Source of the DNA: CAYJEQ01 sp964370185 | Lineage (GTDB): Bacteria; Bacillota; Clostridia; Oscillospirales; Ruminococcaceae | Direction: 5' to 3' | DNA: 45,410 nt | Assembly: GCA_964370185.1 (NCBI GenBank) | Contig: CAYJIJ010000011.1 | Coordinates: 1-45,410 of the forward strand | In this document: positions 16,352 through 25,192 of the stretch, piece after piece | Position numbering within the stretch: the first letter of the stretch is position 1 | How the letters are laid out: each line of letters opens with the position of its first letter | Program-made: the position numbers and the translations under genes | The notes under the pieces: model-generated | The model's input: only the letters and a program-made list of their open reading frames with translations | Database searches by the model: none | Told to the model about the DNA's origin: nothing

Positions 16352-17143
16352 ATGTCAGTACCCAACGAAAGTGCTGTTAATGCAGTAGGTTCAAACTGCT
16401 TTAAAGAAGCGGTTTGCATTGATACCAAAAGAATCTACGATTCATGCAGCGACAAGGATTGCTTAGACGATTTGCAGGTGTATTTCACCGATTGCGATCA
16501 AAAAATAATTGACTGTGCTACAAGCGTAAGAGTAAAAGGCTGTGAAATTTTAAATGTATACTTAGATGTCGAGTCGATACCATTTAACAAAGGTTTCTAC
16601 TCAGTGGATATCACCTTCTTCTTTGAAGTGAAACTTAGTGCATACACTACCCCTCTTACACCTCCAGTCAATGTAAAAGGTGTTTCAATTTTTTCAAAGA
16701 AAGTTATCCTCTATGGTAGCGAGGGAAGTGTGCGCGTATTTACCTCGGAATGTGGTCGCCAAGAAGAAAGATGCCAAGACAATGGGCTTCCCAAAGCGAG
16801 TGTGCAATGCGTTGACCCAGTATGCTTAGCCGTTAGATTGGTGGAAAAATGCGACTGTTACCCCGAGCCAATCTGCGAAATACCAAACTGTGTTTGCAAC
16901 AGCTTTGAAGGTTGCTTCACAGGCGTAAGACCTGAAAAGACTGTCTATATTACGCTTGGCCTATTCACAATTGTACAGCTTGAAAGATATGTGCAGATAA
17001 TGATACCTGCATATGATTTCTGTGTACCGGGCAAAGAAAGTGTAACACAGGGAATAGATGACCCATGCGAATTATTTAAAAAGATTAAATTCCCAACAGA
17101 TGCCTTTTTTCCTCCAAAGCTTGAGGATTTAACTGATAATTAA
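16352..17143 (+). CDS. Cysteine-rich clostridial protein, probably spore-associated
   Basis: A 263-residue soluble protein with over 20 cysteines, beginning NAVGSNCFKEAVCIDTKRIYDSCSDKDCLDDLQVYFTD (segments of a signature I recall as highly conserved in spore-forming Clostridia). Other typical stretches are FNKGFYSVDITFFFEV, SKKVILYGSEGSV and the ending KKIKFPTDAFFPP. No signal peptide or membrane segment. Start set at ATG 16352 behind GGGGG (16340-16344); an upstream in-frame ATG at 16298 has no binding site. The sigma-K-like promoter and Cys content suggest a disulfide-linked spore coat or coat-assembly protein. That role is inferred, not established. Confidence 0.85.
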   Translation: MSVPNESAVNAVGSNCFKEAVCIDTKRIYDSCSDKDCLDDLQVYFTDCDQKIIDCATSVRVKGCEILNVYLDVESIPFNKGFYSVDITFFFEVKLSAYTTPLTPPVNVKGVSIFSKKVILYGSEGSVRVFTSECGRQEERCQDNGLPKASVQCVDPVCLAVRLVEKCDCYPEPICEIPNCVCNSFEGCFTGVRPEKTVYITLGLFTIVQLERYVQIMIPAYDFCVPGKESVTQGIDDPCELFKKIKFPTDAFFPPKLEDLTDN

Positions 17144-17156
17144 TAGTCTATATCCA

Positions 17157-17193
17157 CGAATTTGTGCTGTGCATTATGTGCAGCATAATTTCG
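17157..17193. other. Intergenic hairpin upstream of thyX
   Basis: CGAATTTGTGCTG (17157-17169) pairs with CAGCATAATTTCG (17181-17193) with one mismatch and one G-U. It is 50 bases before the thyX start and may end the upstream transcript or shape the thyX leader. The next bases form a TTTCGCGAAA palindrome (17190-17199). Confidence 0.45.
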
Positions 17194-17243
17194 CGAAATG
17201 ATGAGGACGAGCTTTTAAAATAAACTAAAAGGAATGATATAAT

Positions 17244-18020
17244 ATGCCTAAAGTATTGCTTTTAACTCATACCCCAACACCCGAACAAGTAGTTGCAGCG
17301 GCGGCAAAATTGTGTTATAGCCCAGTGTCGGTAGCGGAGCTAACAGAGCGCATAACCGAGGAAAGTGCGGCGGACTTTGTTGAAATGCTCTCTGAAATAG
17401 GACATGCAAGCCCTATCGAACATGCCAATTTCACATTTGCAATAGAAGGCGTATCACGTTCATTGCTCGCCCAAATTACAAGGCATAGAATTGCATCATT
17501 CAGTGTGCAGAGTCAAAGGTATGTAAGGGAGAAAAAGTTTGAATACATCACCCCACCTGAAATAAGCAAAATACCCGAGGCACTGAGCATATATGAAGAG
17601 GCAATGGAAAAGATACATGGCGATTATATTACTCTTGCAAACACATTAAAGGAAAAGCATTTAGAGCGATTTCTTTCGGAAGGTATGGAGGAAAAGTCGG
17701 CTAAGCGTGCTGCGGAGAAAAAAGGTATTGAAGATGCAAGATTTGTGCTTCCAAATGCCTGCACTACAAAGATGATTGTTACAATGAATGCGAGGAGTCT
17801 TCTTAATTTTTTTGCACATCGTTGTTGCAATAGGGCACAGTGGGAAATACTTGAGGTAGCCGATTTAATGCTCTGTGAAGTAATGAAAGTTGCACCATCT
17901 TTATTTAAAAATGCAGGGCCTAAATGCCTTAGCGGAAAATGTCCCGAGGGCAGTATGAGTTGTGGAGAAATTCAAAATGTAAGGGCAAAGTACAAAGAAT
18001 TATTTTTAAATTTAAAATAG
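17244..18020 (+). CDS. thyX: Flavin-dependent thymidylate synthase ThyX
   Basis: Makes dTMP from dUMP using methylene-tetrahydrofolate as carbon donor and FAD/NADPH as reductant, so it yields tetrahydrofolate directly. The ThyX signature RHR-x7-S is present as RHRIASFSVQS (80-90). GHASPIEH (53-60) gives further conserved active-site residues, and a C-terminal ARSLLNFFAHRCCNRAQWE segment is typical. 258 residues. It is followed by tmk 53 bases later: the two consecutive steps to dTDP lie together, and the folate gene 21179-21751 is nearby. Confidence 0.96.
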   Translation: MPKVLLLTHTPTPEQVVAAAAKLCYSPVSVAELTERITEESAADFVEMLSEIGHASPIEHANFTFAIEGVSRSLLAQITRHRIASFSVQSQRYVREKKFEYITPPEISKIPEALSIYEEAMEKIHGDYITLANTLKEKHLERFLSEGMEEKSAKRAAEKKGIEDARFVLPNACTTKMIVTMNARSLLNFFAHRCCNRAQWEILEVADLMLCEVMKVAPSLFKNAGPKCLSGKCPEGSMSCGEIQNVRAKYKELFLNLK

Positions 18021-18073
18021 AAAATAAATATAAATAGTTTTATTAGTATTTTATATTTTTTGGAGGTGGCTTG

Positions 18074-18748
18074 ATGCTAAACAGCACAAAACAGGGCAAA
18101 CTTATAGTAATAGAGGGCATAGACGGCAGTGGTAAAGCCACTCAAACTGAGCTTTTATACAATAGGCTTAAATCTGAAAATCTCTCAGTATACAAAGGTT
18201 CTTTTCCAAATTATAAAAGCGACTCTTCTGCACTTGTAAAAATGTATCTGAGCGGACAGGTGGGAAGCAATGAAAAAGTAAACCCCTATGCCGCTTCAAC
18301 CTTTTATGCCGCAGACAGGTATATAACATATTTAAACGAGTGGAAAGATATATATAATAATGGGACAACTATTCTTACAGACAGATACACCACCGCTAAT
18401 ATAGTGCATCAAATGTCCAGATTAGATAATGAAGAATGGCAGGATTTCCTTGTTTGGATAAATGATTTCGAATACACTAAATTATCAATTCCAAAGCCGG
18501 ATATGGTTATTTATCTTGATATGCACCCCGATATCACACAAAAGCTATTAAATAAGCGTTATGATGGGGATGAAAGCAAAAAAGATATACTTGAAAAGGA
18601 TTTTGAATATATGCATATATGCCGCAAAGCGGCACTTTATGCGGCTGAAGAATTAAACTGGAATTTAGTAAAGTGCTTTGAGGGTGAAAATCCACTTTCC
18701 CCTGAGCATATACATGAGCAAATATATAAAATAGTAATAGGTAATTAA
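18074..18748 (+). CDS. tmk: Thymidylate kinase
   Basis: Phosphorylates dTMP to dTDP. The P-loop is EGIDGSGKATQ (14-24), where Ala22 replaces the usual Thr or Ser after the Lys; I recall this variant from other Clostridia. TDRYTTANIVHQ is the DRY/DRH nucleotide-binding motif and KPDMVIYLDMHPDI the strand before the lid region. 224 residues, family length. Start at ATG 18074 with TGGAGG 7 bases upstream; a TTG just before it is less likely. Likely co-transcribed with thyX. Confidence 0.92.
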   Translation: MLNSTKQGKLIVIEGIDGSGKATQTELLYNRLKSENLSVYKGSFPNYKSDSSALVKMYLSGQVGSNEKVNPYAASTFYAADRYITYLNEWKDIYNNGTTILTDRYTTANIVHQMSRLDNEEWQDFLVWINDFEYTKLSIPKPDMVIYLDMHPDITQKLLNKRYDGDESKKDILEKDFEYMHICRKAALYAAEELNWNLVKCFEGENPLSPEHIHEQIYKIVIGN

Positions 18749-18838
18749 AATTAGTAGTTAATATTTCTTATGCTCATATACAAAAGTATAAATATAGAAT
18801 TATAATTATCTATATAAAACAGCGACAAGGGAGGTTGT

Positions 18839-19735
18839 ATGCTAAAGTTTAAACCAATAGAAATTTCGGACAAAGAGTGGGTGGACTCACTAATGTCAAT
18901 GAACAATTACAAAGGAAGCGAATATGTATTTGCCAATAATTTCAACTGGCGAAACAGCTACCATACAGAAGTTGCAAGATACAAAGATTTTTATATGCTT
19001 ATTTCGGGTAAAACAATGAAAAGTTACCTCTACCCAGCAGGAAGAGGGGACTTAAAAGAAGCAATAAATGAGCTTATAGAAGATGCTAAATCAAGAAATA
19101 TAAAATTTGTGCTAAGAAGCCTTACCGAGGAAACAAAAGCAGAGCTTGAAGCTGTAATGCCAAATGTATTTCACTTTGAGCCACTTAGAGACAATGCTGA
19201 CTATATATATGAAATGGAAAAATTATATTCTCTCGCCGGTAAAAAACTTCATGCCAAGAGAAATCACATAAATAAATTTAAAACAGTCAATCCCAATTGG
19301 GTTTATGAAGATATAGATGAATTTAATATTAAAGATTGTATCGAAATGAATAAGAAATGGTGTGTCCGTATGAATTGCCACGAAGACGAAAGCTTAACAG
19401 AGGAAGCGCAGGCAATTAAAAGCTCCATGGATAATTTTTTTGAGCTCGGCCTTATAGGTGGACTTTTAAGACTTGAAGAAGGTGGCGAAGTAATTGCTTA
19501 TACTGTTGCTTCTTTTACCAGAGGATGCGATACCGCAGTGGTGCATATTGAAAAGGCATACCATGAAATACAGGGAGCATATCCAATGATAAATCAGCAA
19601 TTTATTCAAAGTAAATGCACTGATTTTACCTATATAAACAGGGAAGATGATTTAGGAGAAGAAGGACTGCGCAAATCCAAACTTTCTTATTATCCACTTA
19701 TAATAGAGGAAAAATATATTGCCACACTAAAATAA
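18839..19735 (+). CDS. DUF2156 (LPG-synthase C-terminal-like) acyltransferase-fold protein
   Basis: Cytosolic protein of the DUF2156 family, which shares a double GNAT fold with the catalytic domain of lysyl-phosphatidylglycerol synthase MprF. Recognisable stretches: YVFANNFNWRNSYHTEVARYKDFYML near the N-terminus and ASFTRGCDTAVVHIEKAYHEIQGAYPMINQQF, YINREDDLGEEGLRKSKLSYYP near the C-terminus. No membrane domain, so it is not MprF itself. GGGAGG precedes the ATG by 6 bases. The GNAT gene starts 12 bases after its stop, suggesting a pair of acyltransferases. Substrate unknown. Confidence 0.87.
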   Translation: MLKFKPIEISDKEWVDSLMSMNNYKGSEYVFANNFNWRNSYHTEVARYKDFYMLISGKTMKSYLYPAGRGDLKEAINELIEDAKSRNIKFVLRSLTEETKAELEAVMPNVFHFEPLRDNADYIYEMEKLYSLAGKKLHAKRNHINKFKTVNPNWVYEDIDEFNIKDCIEMNKKWCVRMNCHEDESLTEEAQAIKSSMDNFFELGLIGGLLRLEEGGEVIAYTVASFTRGCDTAVVHIEKAYHEIQGAYPMINQQFIQSKCTDFTYINREDDLGEEGLRKSKLSYYPLIIEEKYIATLK

Positions 19736-19747
19736 TGGGGAAGAGCT

Positions 19748-20587
19748 ATGCAATTTATAAAAGGCTATTCGAATAGAGAAGAGATAACTAAACTTTGGAA
19801 AACTGTCTTTGGTGATAGCGAAGAATATATTAATACTTTTTTAAATAATTATTTCGAGCCGGAATTTTGCTACATGGCAATAGAGGATGGCAGAGCGGTG
19901 TCGATGCTTATGGCACTTCCAGCGGCTTTGCAAACTACGACTTATGAGTACGATGGAAGATATATTTACGCTGTTTCCACCCATCCGTCTTACAGAGGGC
20001 GGGGAATTAGTCGCAAGCTTACATTATTTGCAGAAGAGGAAATTAGAAAAGATGGTGGCGATTTTACCTGCTTAGTACCTGCAGAAAAATCACTCTTTAA
20101 TTTTTACAAAGCAGGTGGGTATAAAGATTTTTTTTACAGAAGCATTAAAGAATACCACCTAAAGAATATTGTAAATAATTACGAGTTAAAACCTTTTAAA
20201 ATGAAATTTTCCAAGCATAGCGATTTAAGAAATAATTATCTTGCTAAGTCGGGTGCATATATAAAATGGCGGAAAGAATTTTTAGATTATTTGCAGATAG
20301 AAGCGCAGTTTCAATCAGGAGCAGTACTTTCCTTTAGTGAGGGATATGTAGTTTGTTACCCAAGGGAAGATCATTTACTTATTAAAGAAATATGTACTGA
20401 GGAAAAATATAAAGAGCAAATTATATATACAGCGCTAAAATATTATAATAAAGAAAGTGCCCTTGTTTGTGATATTGCCAAAGATGATTTAGAGAAACGC
20501 CCATTTGGCATGATTAAGATTTTAAATGACAAAATTAATATAAATGAAAGCACTAATTTCCCTGTAATTTCTCTTGTGCTTGATTAG
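19748..20587 (+). CDS. GNAT family N-acetyltransferase
   Basis: The N-terminal GNAT domain (about 1-135) has the acetyl-CoA pyrophosphate loop in HPSYRGRGISRKLT (R/Q-x2-G-x-G/A) after the beta-4 strand AVSTHP. The extra 140 residues at the C-terminus form a second, sterol-carrier-like or GNAT-like domain, as in Eis-type enzymes. Total 279 residues. Translation is probably coupled to the DUF2156 gene before and the DJ-1 gene 14 bases after. Substrate unknown. Confidence 0.87.
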   Translation: MQFIKGYSNREEITKLWKTVFGDSEEYINTFLNNYFEPEFCYMAIEDGRAVSMLMALPAALQTTTYEYDGRYIYAVSTHPSYRGRGISRKLTLFAEEEIRKDGGDFTCLVPAEKSLFNFYKAGGYKDFFYRSIKEYHLKNIVNNYELKPFKMKFSKHSDLRNNYLAKSGAYIKWRKEFLDYLQIEAQFQSGAVLSFSEGYVVCYPREDHLLIKEICTEEKYKEQIIYTALKYYNKESALVCDIAKDDLEKRPFGMIKILNDKININESTNFPVISLVLD

Positions 20588-20601
20588 AGTGAGGTAATTT
20601 T

Positions 20602-21138
20602 ATGATTTATGTATTTTTGGCAGACGGATTTGAAGAAATAGAAGCCGTTGCCACCATTGATATTTTGCGACGTGCCGAACTCGATGTTAAAATAGTTGGA
20701 GTCGGTTCTAAAAATATCACTGGTGCGCATCATATAACTATTATGGCGGATATAACAGATAAAGAAGCTACTGCAAAAGGACTTGAGATGATTGTCCTAC
20801 CTGGAGGTATGCCGGGTGCTCTTAATTTAGAGAAAAGCGAATATGTAAAAGATATTATAAAGCTCTGCGATGCATATGATTTATACATTGCTGCCATATG
20901 TGCTGCACCGTCTATTTTAGGTAGAATGGGACTTTGTAAAGGCAAAAACATTACATGTTATCCAGGTTTTGAAACACAACTCCCAGATTCTAATTATACA
21001 GGTGGCGGAGTTACTGTTGATGGGAAATACATCACAGGTAAAGGACCTGGTGTAGCAATAGATTTTTCACTGAAATTAGTTGAAATGCTTTTAGGTGAAG
21101 AGCGAGCAAAGATTTTAGGGGACTCACTTCAAATGTAA
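20602..21138 (+). CDS. DJ-1/PfpI family protein (YajL/ThiJ type)
   Basis: Single-domain flavodoxin-like protein of the DJ-1 superfamily; members act in protein or metabolite repair after oxidative or carbonyl stress. The nucleophile elbow is AAICAAPSILG with Cys100, and the DGFEEIEA motif near the N-terminus supplies the partner Glu. LPGGMPGA (66-73) is the typical oxyanion loop. 178 residues. It lies within the block of housekeeping genes 17244-24291 with a 14-base gap to the preceding gene. Exact activity (glyoxalase, deglycase or chaperone) cannot be set from sequence. Confidence 0.93.
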   Translation: MIYVFLADGFEEIEAVATIDILRRAELDVKIVGVGSKNITGAHHITIMADITDKEATAKGLEMIVLPGGMPGALNLEKSEYVKDIIKLCDAYDLYIAAICAAPSILGRMGLCKGKNITCYPGFETQLPDSNYTGGGVTVDGKYITGKGPGVAIDFSLKLVEMLLGEERAKILGDSLQM

Positions 21139-21178
21139 AATTTATATACATTTAGCTGAAAGGAATAAAAACAATAGA

Positions 21179-21751
21179 ATGGATATTAGAGCATATAAAA
21201 AGGAACTTAGAGCAAAAATAAAAGCTTATAGAATGTCATTAAAATCGGATGAAAAAGCCCATATGGATAAAAAAATCTCTGAATTTATCACATCAATGCC
21301 AGCATTTAAGAATGCTAAAACATTGCTGTGCTATATTTCAACTGAAATTGAAGTTGGAACTGATTTAATCATCAAAGAGGCGTTTAAACAGAATAAAAAT
21401 GTTTATATTCCACGTTGCGTTGATAAAAAAGGGCATATGGATTTTATTAAAATTGTTTCAACCGATGACCTTGATGTAACTTCCTTTGGAATTTTAGAAC
21501 CAAAAGCTGAATTAAATGAAAAATATGTAAATTCGCCCGACACTATATGCATTATCCCCGCACTCATTTATGACAGCGAGGGATATAGGCTTGGGTATGG
21601 TGGAGGCTATTATGATAGATTTCTTTCGGAATTTGACGGAAAAAAAGTGGGCATAATATATGCTGAAAACCTTATTGATAGGATACACAGGGGCAAATAT
21701 GATATTGCGGTTGATTTTATTGCAACTGAAGAAGCTTTACATAGGACATAG
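21179..21751 (+). CDS. 5-formyltetrahydrofolate cyclo-ligase
   Basis: Converts 5-formyl-THF to 5,10-methenyl-THF with ATP, returning stored folate to the one-carbon pool that feeds ThyX. Motifs: basic N-terminus KKELRAKIKAYR, CYISTEIEVGT for the folate site, and the ATP signature LGYGGGYYDRFL near the C-terminus. 190 residues, usual length. The AAGGA site (21160-21164) is 14 bases from the ATG, longer than normal. The mltG gene starts 9 bases after its stop. Confidence 0.95.
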   Translation: MDIRAYKKELRAKIKAYRMSLKSDEKAHMDKKISEFITSMPAFKNAKTLLCYISTEIEVGTDLIIKEAFKQNKNVYIPRCVDKKGHMDFIKIVSTDDLDVTSFGILEPKAELNEKYVNSPDTICIIPALIYDSEGYRLGYGGGYYDRFLSEFDGKKVGIIYAENLIDRIHRGKYDIAVDFIATEEALHRT

Positions 21752-21760
21752 GAGGACATC

Positions 21761-22945
21761 ATGAACAAAAGACCAACAAATGAAAGAAATGCAACTTCAA
21801 TTGAGGGATTTAAAGTGGATATAGGTGAAAGCACTACCGAACGCCCAAAAAAGAAAAAGATTAAAAAGAAATATAAACTACTTTGGGGCAGAGCAATAAC
21901 AATATGTGCCATTTGTGTGGGCATTAGTTTTTTTCTTGCAATTTTTGCAATAGATAGTGCTGGGGATCTTTTAGGTTTAAATCAAGAAAATCAACAAATT
22001 GAAATTGTAGTTCAAGAGGGGGACTCTTTTTCCGATATAACAAGTACGCTCGATGAAAACGGAGTAATAAGCACCCCACTTACATTCAGCCTTTACGCCG
22101 CTGTACAAGGCGCAGGGGACAATTTCAATCCGGGTGTATATATTCTAAACTCGAATATGTCGTATGACCAGATTTTCACAGCACTCAGTACGGAATATGC
22201 TGTTAAGAGCACAGTGCAGATTACATTTTATGAAGGTATGACAATAAAAGAGATGGCGTCACTTTTGGAAGAAAATGAAGTTTGTGATGCGGATGAATTT
22301 ATTGAAGTGCTTGATACAGGTGAGTTTGATTATGAATTTATGCAACGTATTCCAGAAGATGAGCATAGATTTAGAAGACTTGAGGGCTATGTATTCCCCG
22401 ATACCTATGAATTCTTTATTGGCATGGATCCCACAGAGGTTGCAAAGAGGTTTTTATCGAATTTTGACGCAAGATTTACTGAAGAGCATTATGCAATGCT
22501 AAGCGAGCTTGGAATGAGTCTTGATGAACTGATAACCTTAGCTTCAATTATTCAAGAAGAGGCATCGGCAGTAGAGCAAATGGGAGCCGTTTCCTCCGTG
22601 CTTCACAATCGCTTAGATGCGCCAGCTACCTATCCGAAACTTCAATGCGATGTTACAATTTTCTATGTTGAAAGTGACATTAAACCATATATGACCGAAG
22701 AAAACCAGCCTTTATACGACGCATATAACACATATGTAACAAATGGGCTTCCTGTGGCACCGATAACGAACCCAGGACTTGCTGCGATAGAAGCGGCACT
22801 TATGCCGAGTGAAACAAATTACTATTTCTTCCTAACAGATGTTGAAGGAACTTATTACTACGCAACAACTTTCGAGGAACACCTTGCAAACGACAGAACA
22901 GCCTCAAGAATTGGGGAGACGCAGGGCATAGCAACGGATAATTAA
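21761..22945 (+). CDS. mltG: Endolytic murein transglycosylase MltG
   Basis: Membrane-anchored lytic transglycosylase that cuts nascent peptidoglycan and sets glycan strand length. Order: basic cytoplasmic tail (1-42, KKKKIKKK), one membrane helix (about 44-64), a LysM-like region (VQEGDSFSDITSTLDENGVI), then the YceG catalytic domain with RLEGYVFPDTYEF, LASIIQEEAS (conserved Glu), HNRL and the closing GLPVAPITNPGLAAIEAAL. 394 residues. AGGAGG lies 6 bases before the ATG. A neighbouring U32 gene downstream is the arrangement also seen in Bacillus (yrrL-yrrN region). Confidence 0.95.
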   Translation: MNKRPTNERNATSIEGFKVDIGESTTERPKKKKIKKKYKLLWGRAITICAICVGISFFLAIFAIDSAGDLLGLNQENQQIEIVVQEGDSFSDITSTLDENGVISTPLTFSLYAAVQGAGDNFNPGVYILNSNMSYDQIFTALSTEYAVKSTVQITFYEGMTIKEMASLLEENEVCDADEFIEVLDTGEFDYEFMQRIPEDEHRFRRLEGYVFPDTYEFFIGMDPTEVAKRFLSNFDARFTEEHYAMLSELGMSLDELITLASIIQEEASAVEQMGAVSSVLHNRLDAPATYPKLQCDVTIFYVESDIKPYMTEENQPLYDAYNTYVTNGLPVAPITNPGLAAIEAALMPSETNYYFFLTDVEGTYYYATTFEEHLANDRTASRIGETQGIATDN

Positions 22946-22971
22946 CTATAAAAATAAACCGCATTAGGGTG

Positions 22972-23016
22972 ACACCTATAATCTATACAAGCCAAAAACT
23001 GATGGATTATAGGTGT
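22972..23016 (+). promoter_or_regulatory. Hairpin with alternative pairing between mltG and the U32 gene
   Basis: ACACCTATAATC (22972-22983) pairs perfectly with GATTATAGGTGT (23005-23016), 12 pairs with a 21-base loop. The 3' arm can instead pair downstream: GGATTA (23004-23009) with TAATCC (23032-23037). No T-run follows the first stem. It could be an attenuator or simply a read-through structure. Confidence 0.4.
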
Positions 23017-23079
23017 TAGGCTGCTCAGTTTTAATCCTAAAAAATATCGAAACGCACAACAACAAAAGGAGATTTACTT

Positions 23080-24291
23080 ATGAAACCCGAAATATTATCA
23101 CCAGCAGGTGATACAGAAAGATTAAAGGCGGCAATATTATATGGTGCTGATGCTGTATACCTCGGTGGGAAGCGCTTTGGAATGCGTGCAAATCCACAAA
23201 ATTTCTCGATGGAAGAGCTTGACGCAGCAGTAAAACTCGCGCATGAGAATAATGTTAGAATATATTTAACTTGCAATACTCTACCCACAAATGAAGAGGT
23301 AGAAGAGCTACCTGAATTTCTTAGCACAGCGGCTGAAATAGGTGTTGATGCACTTATTGTAGCCGATGTAGGGGTGCTAATGGCTGCAAAAAAAGCCGCA
23401 CCTAAAACCGATATACATATTTCCACACAGGCAGGGATTGTAAACTATCTATCGGCGAGGGAAATGTATGAGCTTGGAGCTAAAAGGGTAGTGCTTGCAA
23501 GGGAGCTTTCACTCAGTGATATTAAGACAATCAGAGAAAAAACACCTGCGGGTTTGGAAATAGAAGCGTTTGTGCATGGTGCAATGTGCATGTCTTTTTC
23601 AGGTCGCTGTTTAATATCGCAGTACATGGTAGGTAGGGATGCAAATAGGGGAGAGTGTGCACAGCCTTGCCGTTGGGGATACCACCTCGTTGAAGAGAAA
23701 AGACCGAATGAATACTATCCCTTATTCGAAGATGAAAGCGGTAGTTATATAATGAATGCAAAGGATTTATGTATGATAGAGCATATAGACGAGCTCTACG
23801 ATTCAGGAATTACTTCTTTTAAGATTGAAGGTAGAGCAAAATCTGCATATTATGTAGCAGTAGTTACTAATGCATACAGAAATGCTGTTGATCTTTATTC
23901 AGAACAAAAAAATGGTTATCAAACCCCCGATTGGATAATAGAAGAAACAAGAAAAGTAAGCCATAGGGAGTACAGCACAGGATTCTTTTATGGAAGACCA
24001 GAAAATGGGCAGTGCTATAAAAATGGTGGTTATGTTAGAGAATGGGATATTATTGCTAATGTTAAATCCTATAATGATGGCGAGCTAATACTTGAGCAAC
24101 GCAACAAATTTTATAAAGGTGATAAAGTAGAAATACTTGAGCCTAAAAAAATGCCAATAGAGCTTGAAATAGAGTGGATAAAGGATAAGGATGGTAATTT
24201 TATCGAAGAGTCCTGCCATCCGATGTCTGAAATTTCAATTCCATATGATAAGCCAGTCTCAAAGGGTGCATTAGTGAGGAAAGCGAAATAA
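23080..24291 (+). CDS. Peptidase U32 family protein (tRNA hydroxylation type)
   Basis: Member of the U32 family; characterised relatives (TrhP/YegQ, RlhA) hydroxylate RNA pyrimidines rather than cleave proteins. TIM-barrel start ILSPAGDTERLKAAILYGADAVYLGG, then the U32 signature EAFVHGAMCMSFSGRCLISQY followed by GRDANRGECAQPCRWGY; the four cysteines in this region are expected to hold an Fe-S cluster. The C-terminal beta domain ends at residue 403. By size and position it resembles the Bacillus YrrO/TrhP subunit, which makes 5-hydroxyuridine at the tRNA wobble base from prephenate. Only one U32 gene is visible here. Confidence 0.92.
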   Translation: MKPEILSPAGDTERLKAAILYGADAVYLGGKRFGMRANPQNFSMEELDAAVKLAHENNVRIYLTCNTLPTNEEVEELPEFLSTAAEIGVDALIVADVGVLMAAKKAAPKTDIHISTQAGIVNYLSAREMYELGAKRVVLARELSLSDIKTIREKTPAGLEIEAFVHGAMCMSFSGRCLISQYMVGRDANRGECAQPCRWGYHLVEEKRPNEYYPLFEDESGSYIMNAKDLCMIEHIDELYDSGITSFKIEGRAKSAYYVAVVTNAYRNAVDLYSEQKNGYQTPDWIIEETRKVSHREYSTGFFYGRPENGQCYKNGGYVREWDIIANVKSYNDGELILEQRNKFYKGDKVEILEPKKMPIELEIEWIKDKDGNFIEESCHPMSEISIPYDKPVSKGALVRKAK

Positions 24292-24458
24292 AAGAGCTGA
24301 AATTATTTTCTTTTATCTATAACAAATGCAACACATTTTAAGTAAACTAATTTAATATTATGGTTAACAAATAAAAATTCAGATAAATTAAGCAAATTAC
24401 ACTTAATTTCTTCCCATAAATTTAAAACCAATCTATTCGTACATTGGGACAAAATAGC

Positions 24459-24507
24459 AAATCATAATTGTTAACTTTAATAATATATAAGTTAACAATT
24501 ATGATTT
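24459..24507. repeat. Perfect 19-base inverted repeat upstream of the GNAT gene
   Basis: Arms at 24459-24477 and 24489-24507 are exact complements (start AAATCATAATTGTTAAC) with an 11-base AT loop. Each arm carries GTTAAC. A short T-run follows, so it may be a low-GC terminator for the U32 transcript, or an operator. The rest of 24292-24532 holds no gene I can support. Confidence 0.7.
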
Positions 24508-24532
24508 TTAATTAATTTATAGAGGCAGTTTT

Positions 24533-25024
24533 ATGAAAATTTTAAAATTTACGCCCGATATGGCTGAAGAAGTAAGCAAGTTATATGCACTTACATGGAA
24601 AGAATCCTATAAAGGGATTATGCCAGATGAATATTTAAATAGTATACCCTATGACCGCTGGACAGGCTTTTTGACATATGGTCGCGCTACTTCTTTTGTG
24701 ATAAAAGATAATGGGAAAATTGTGGCTACAAGCTCAATATCACCTGCAAGGGATGTTACTATGCATGGTTTTGCTGAGATTATATCGCTATATGTTTTAC
24801 CGCACTTCACTAAAAGAGGATATGGTACCGCGCTTATTAATAATGCTTTAAGTGAGTTAAAATCACAGGGATTTAATAATCTCTATTTATGGGTGCTTGA
24901 AGAAAACCATCTCGCAAGGAAGTTTTATAAAAAGCATAATTTTATCCCAAATGGCGATGAATATCTTATAAATATAGGTGGTAAAGAGCTTACCGAGATA
25001 AGGTATGTTTATCAGTTTGATTAA
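24533..25024 (+). CDS. GNAT family N-acetyltransferase
   Basis: Single-domain GNAT of 163 residues. Early WKESYKGIMPDEYLNSI is typical of RimI/PhnO-like members; the acetyl-CoA loop is VLPHFTKRGYGTALINNAL (R-G-x-G-x form) and LYLWVLEENHLARKFYKKHNF gives the beta-6 and helix-4 region with the catalytic Tyr position. RBS AGAGG lies 10 bases before the ATG. It stands alone between a long inverted repeat and its own terminator. Substrate unknown. Confidence 0.92.
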   Translation: MKILKFTPDMAEEVSKLYALTWKESYKGIMPDEYLNSIPYDRWTGFLTYGRATSFVIKDNGKIVATSSISPARDVTMHGFAEIISLYVLPHFTKRGYGTALINNALSELKSQGFNNLYLWVLEENHLARKFYKKHNFIPNGDEYLINIGGKELTEIRYVYQFD

Positions 25025-25029
25025 AAAAC

Positions 25030-25074
25030 AAAGTCAGATTTTGCAGTGATTTACTGTTAAATTTGACTTTTTTT
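25030..25074 (+). terminator. Intrinsic terminator after the GNAT gene
   Basis: AAAGTCAGATTT (25030-25041) pairs with AAATTTGACTTT (25059-25070), one G-U, with an inner CAGT/ACTG stem, followed by a run of seven T. Confidence 0.82.
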
Positions 25075-25192
25075 AGTTGAGAAATAGTGCAGTTAGCAAA
25101 AAAAATACATCTTTAACATTACTTAATGCAATTTAAAACTAAAATGTGATATTATAAGCATAGAGGAAAAATAAGACAAAATGAGGGAAAAT

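Noticed and set aside
17186..17216. CGAAATGATGAGGACGAG resembles hammerhead ribozyme core elements (GAAA and UGAUGAG).
   Set aside because: The essential C before UGAUGA is an A, and the three-stem arrangement cannot be built; the match is by chance next to a hairpin.
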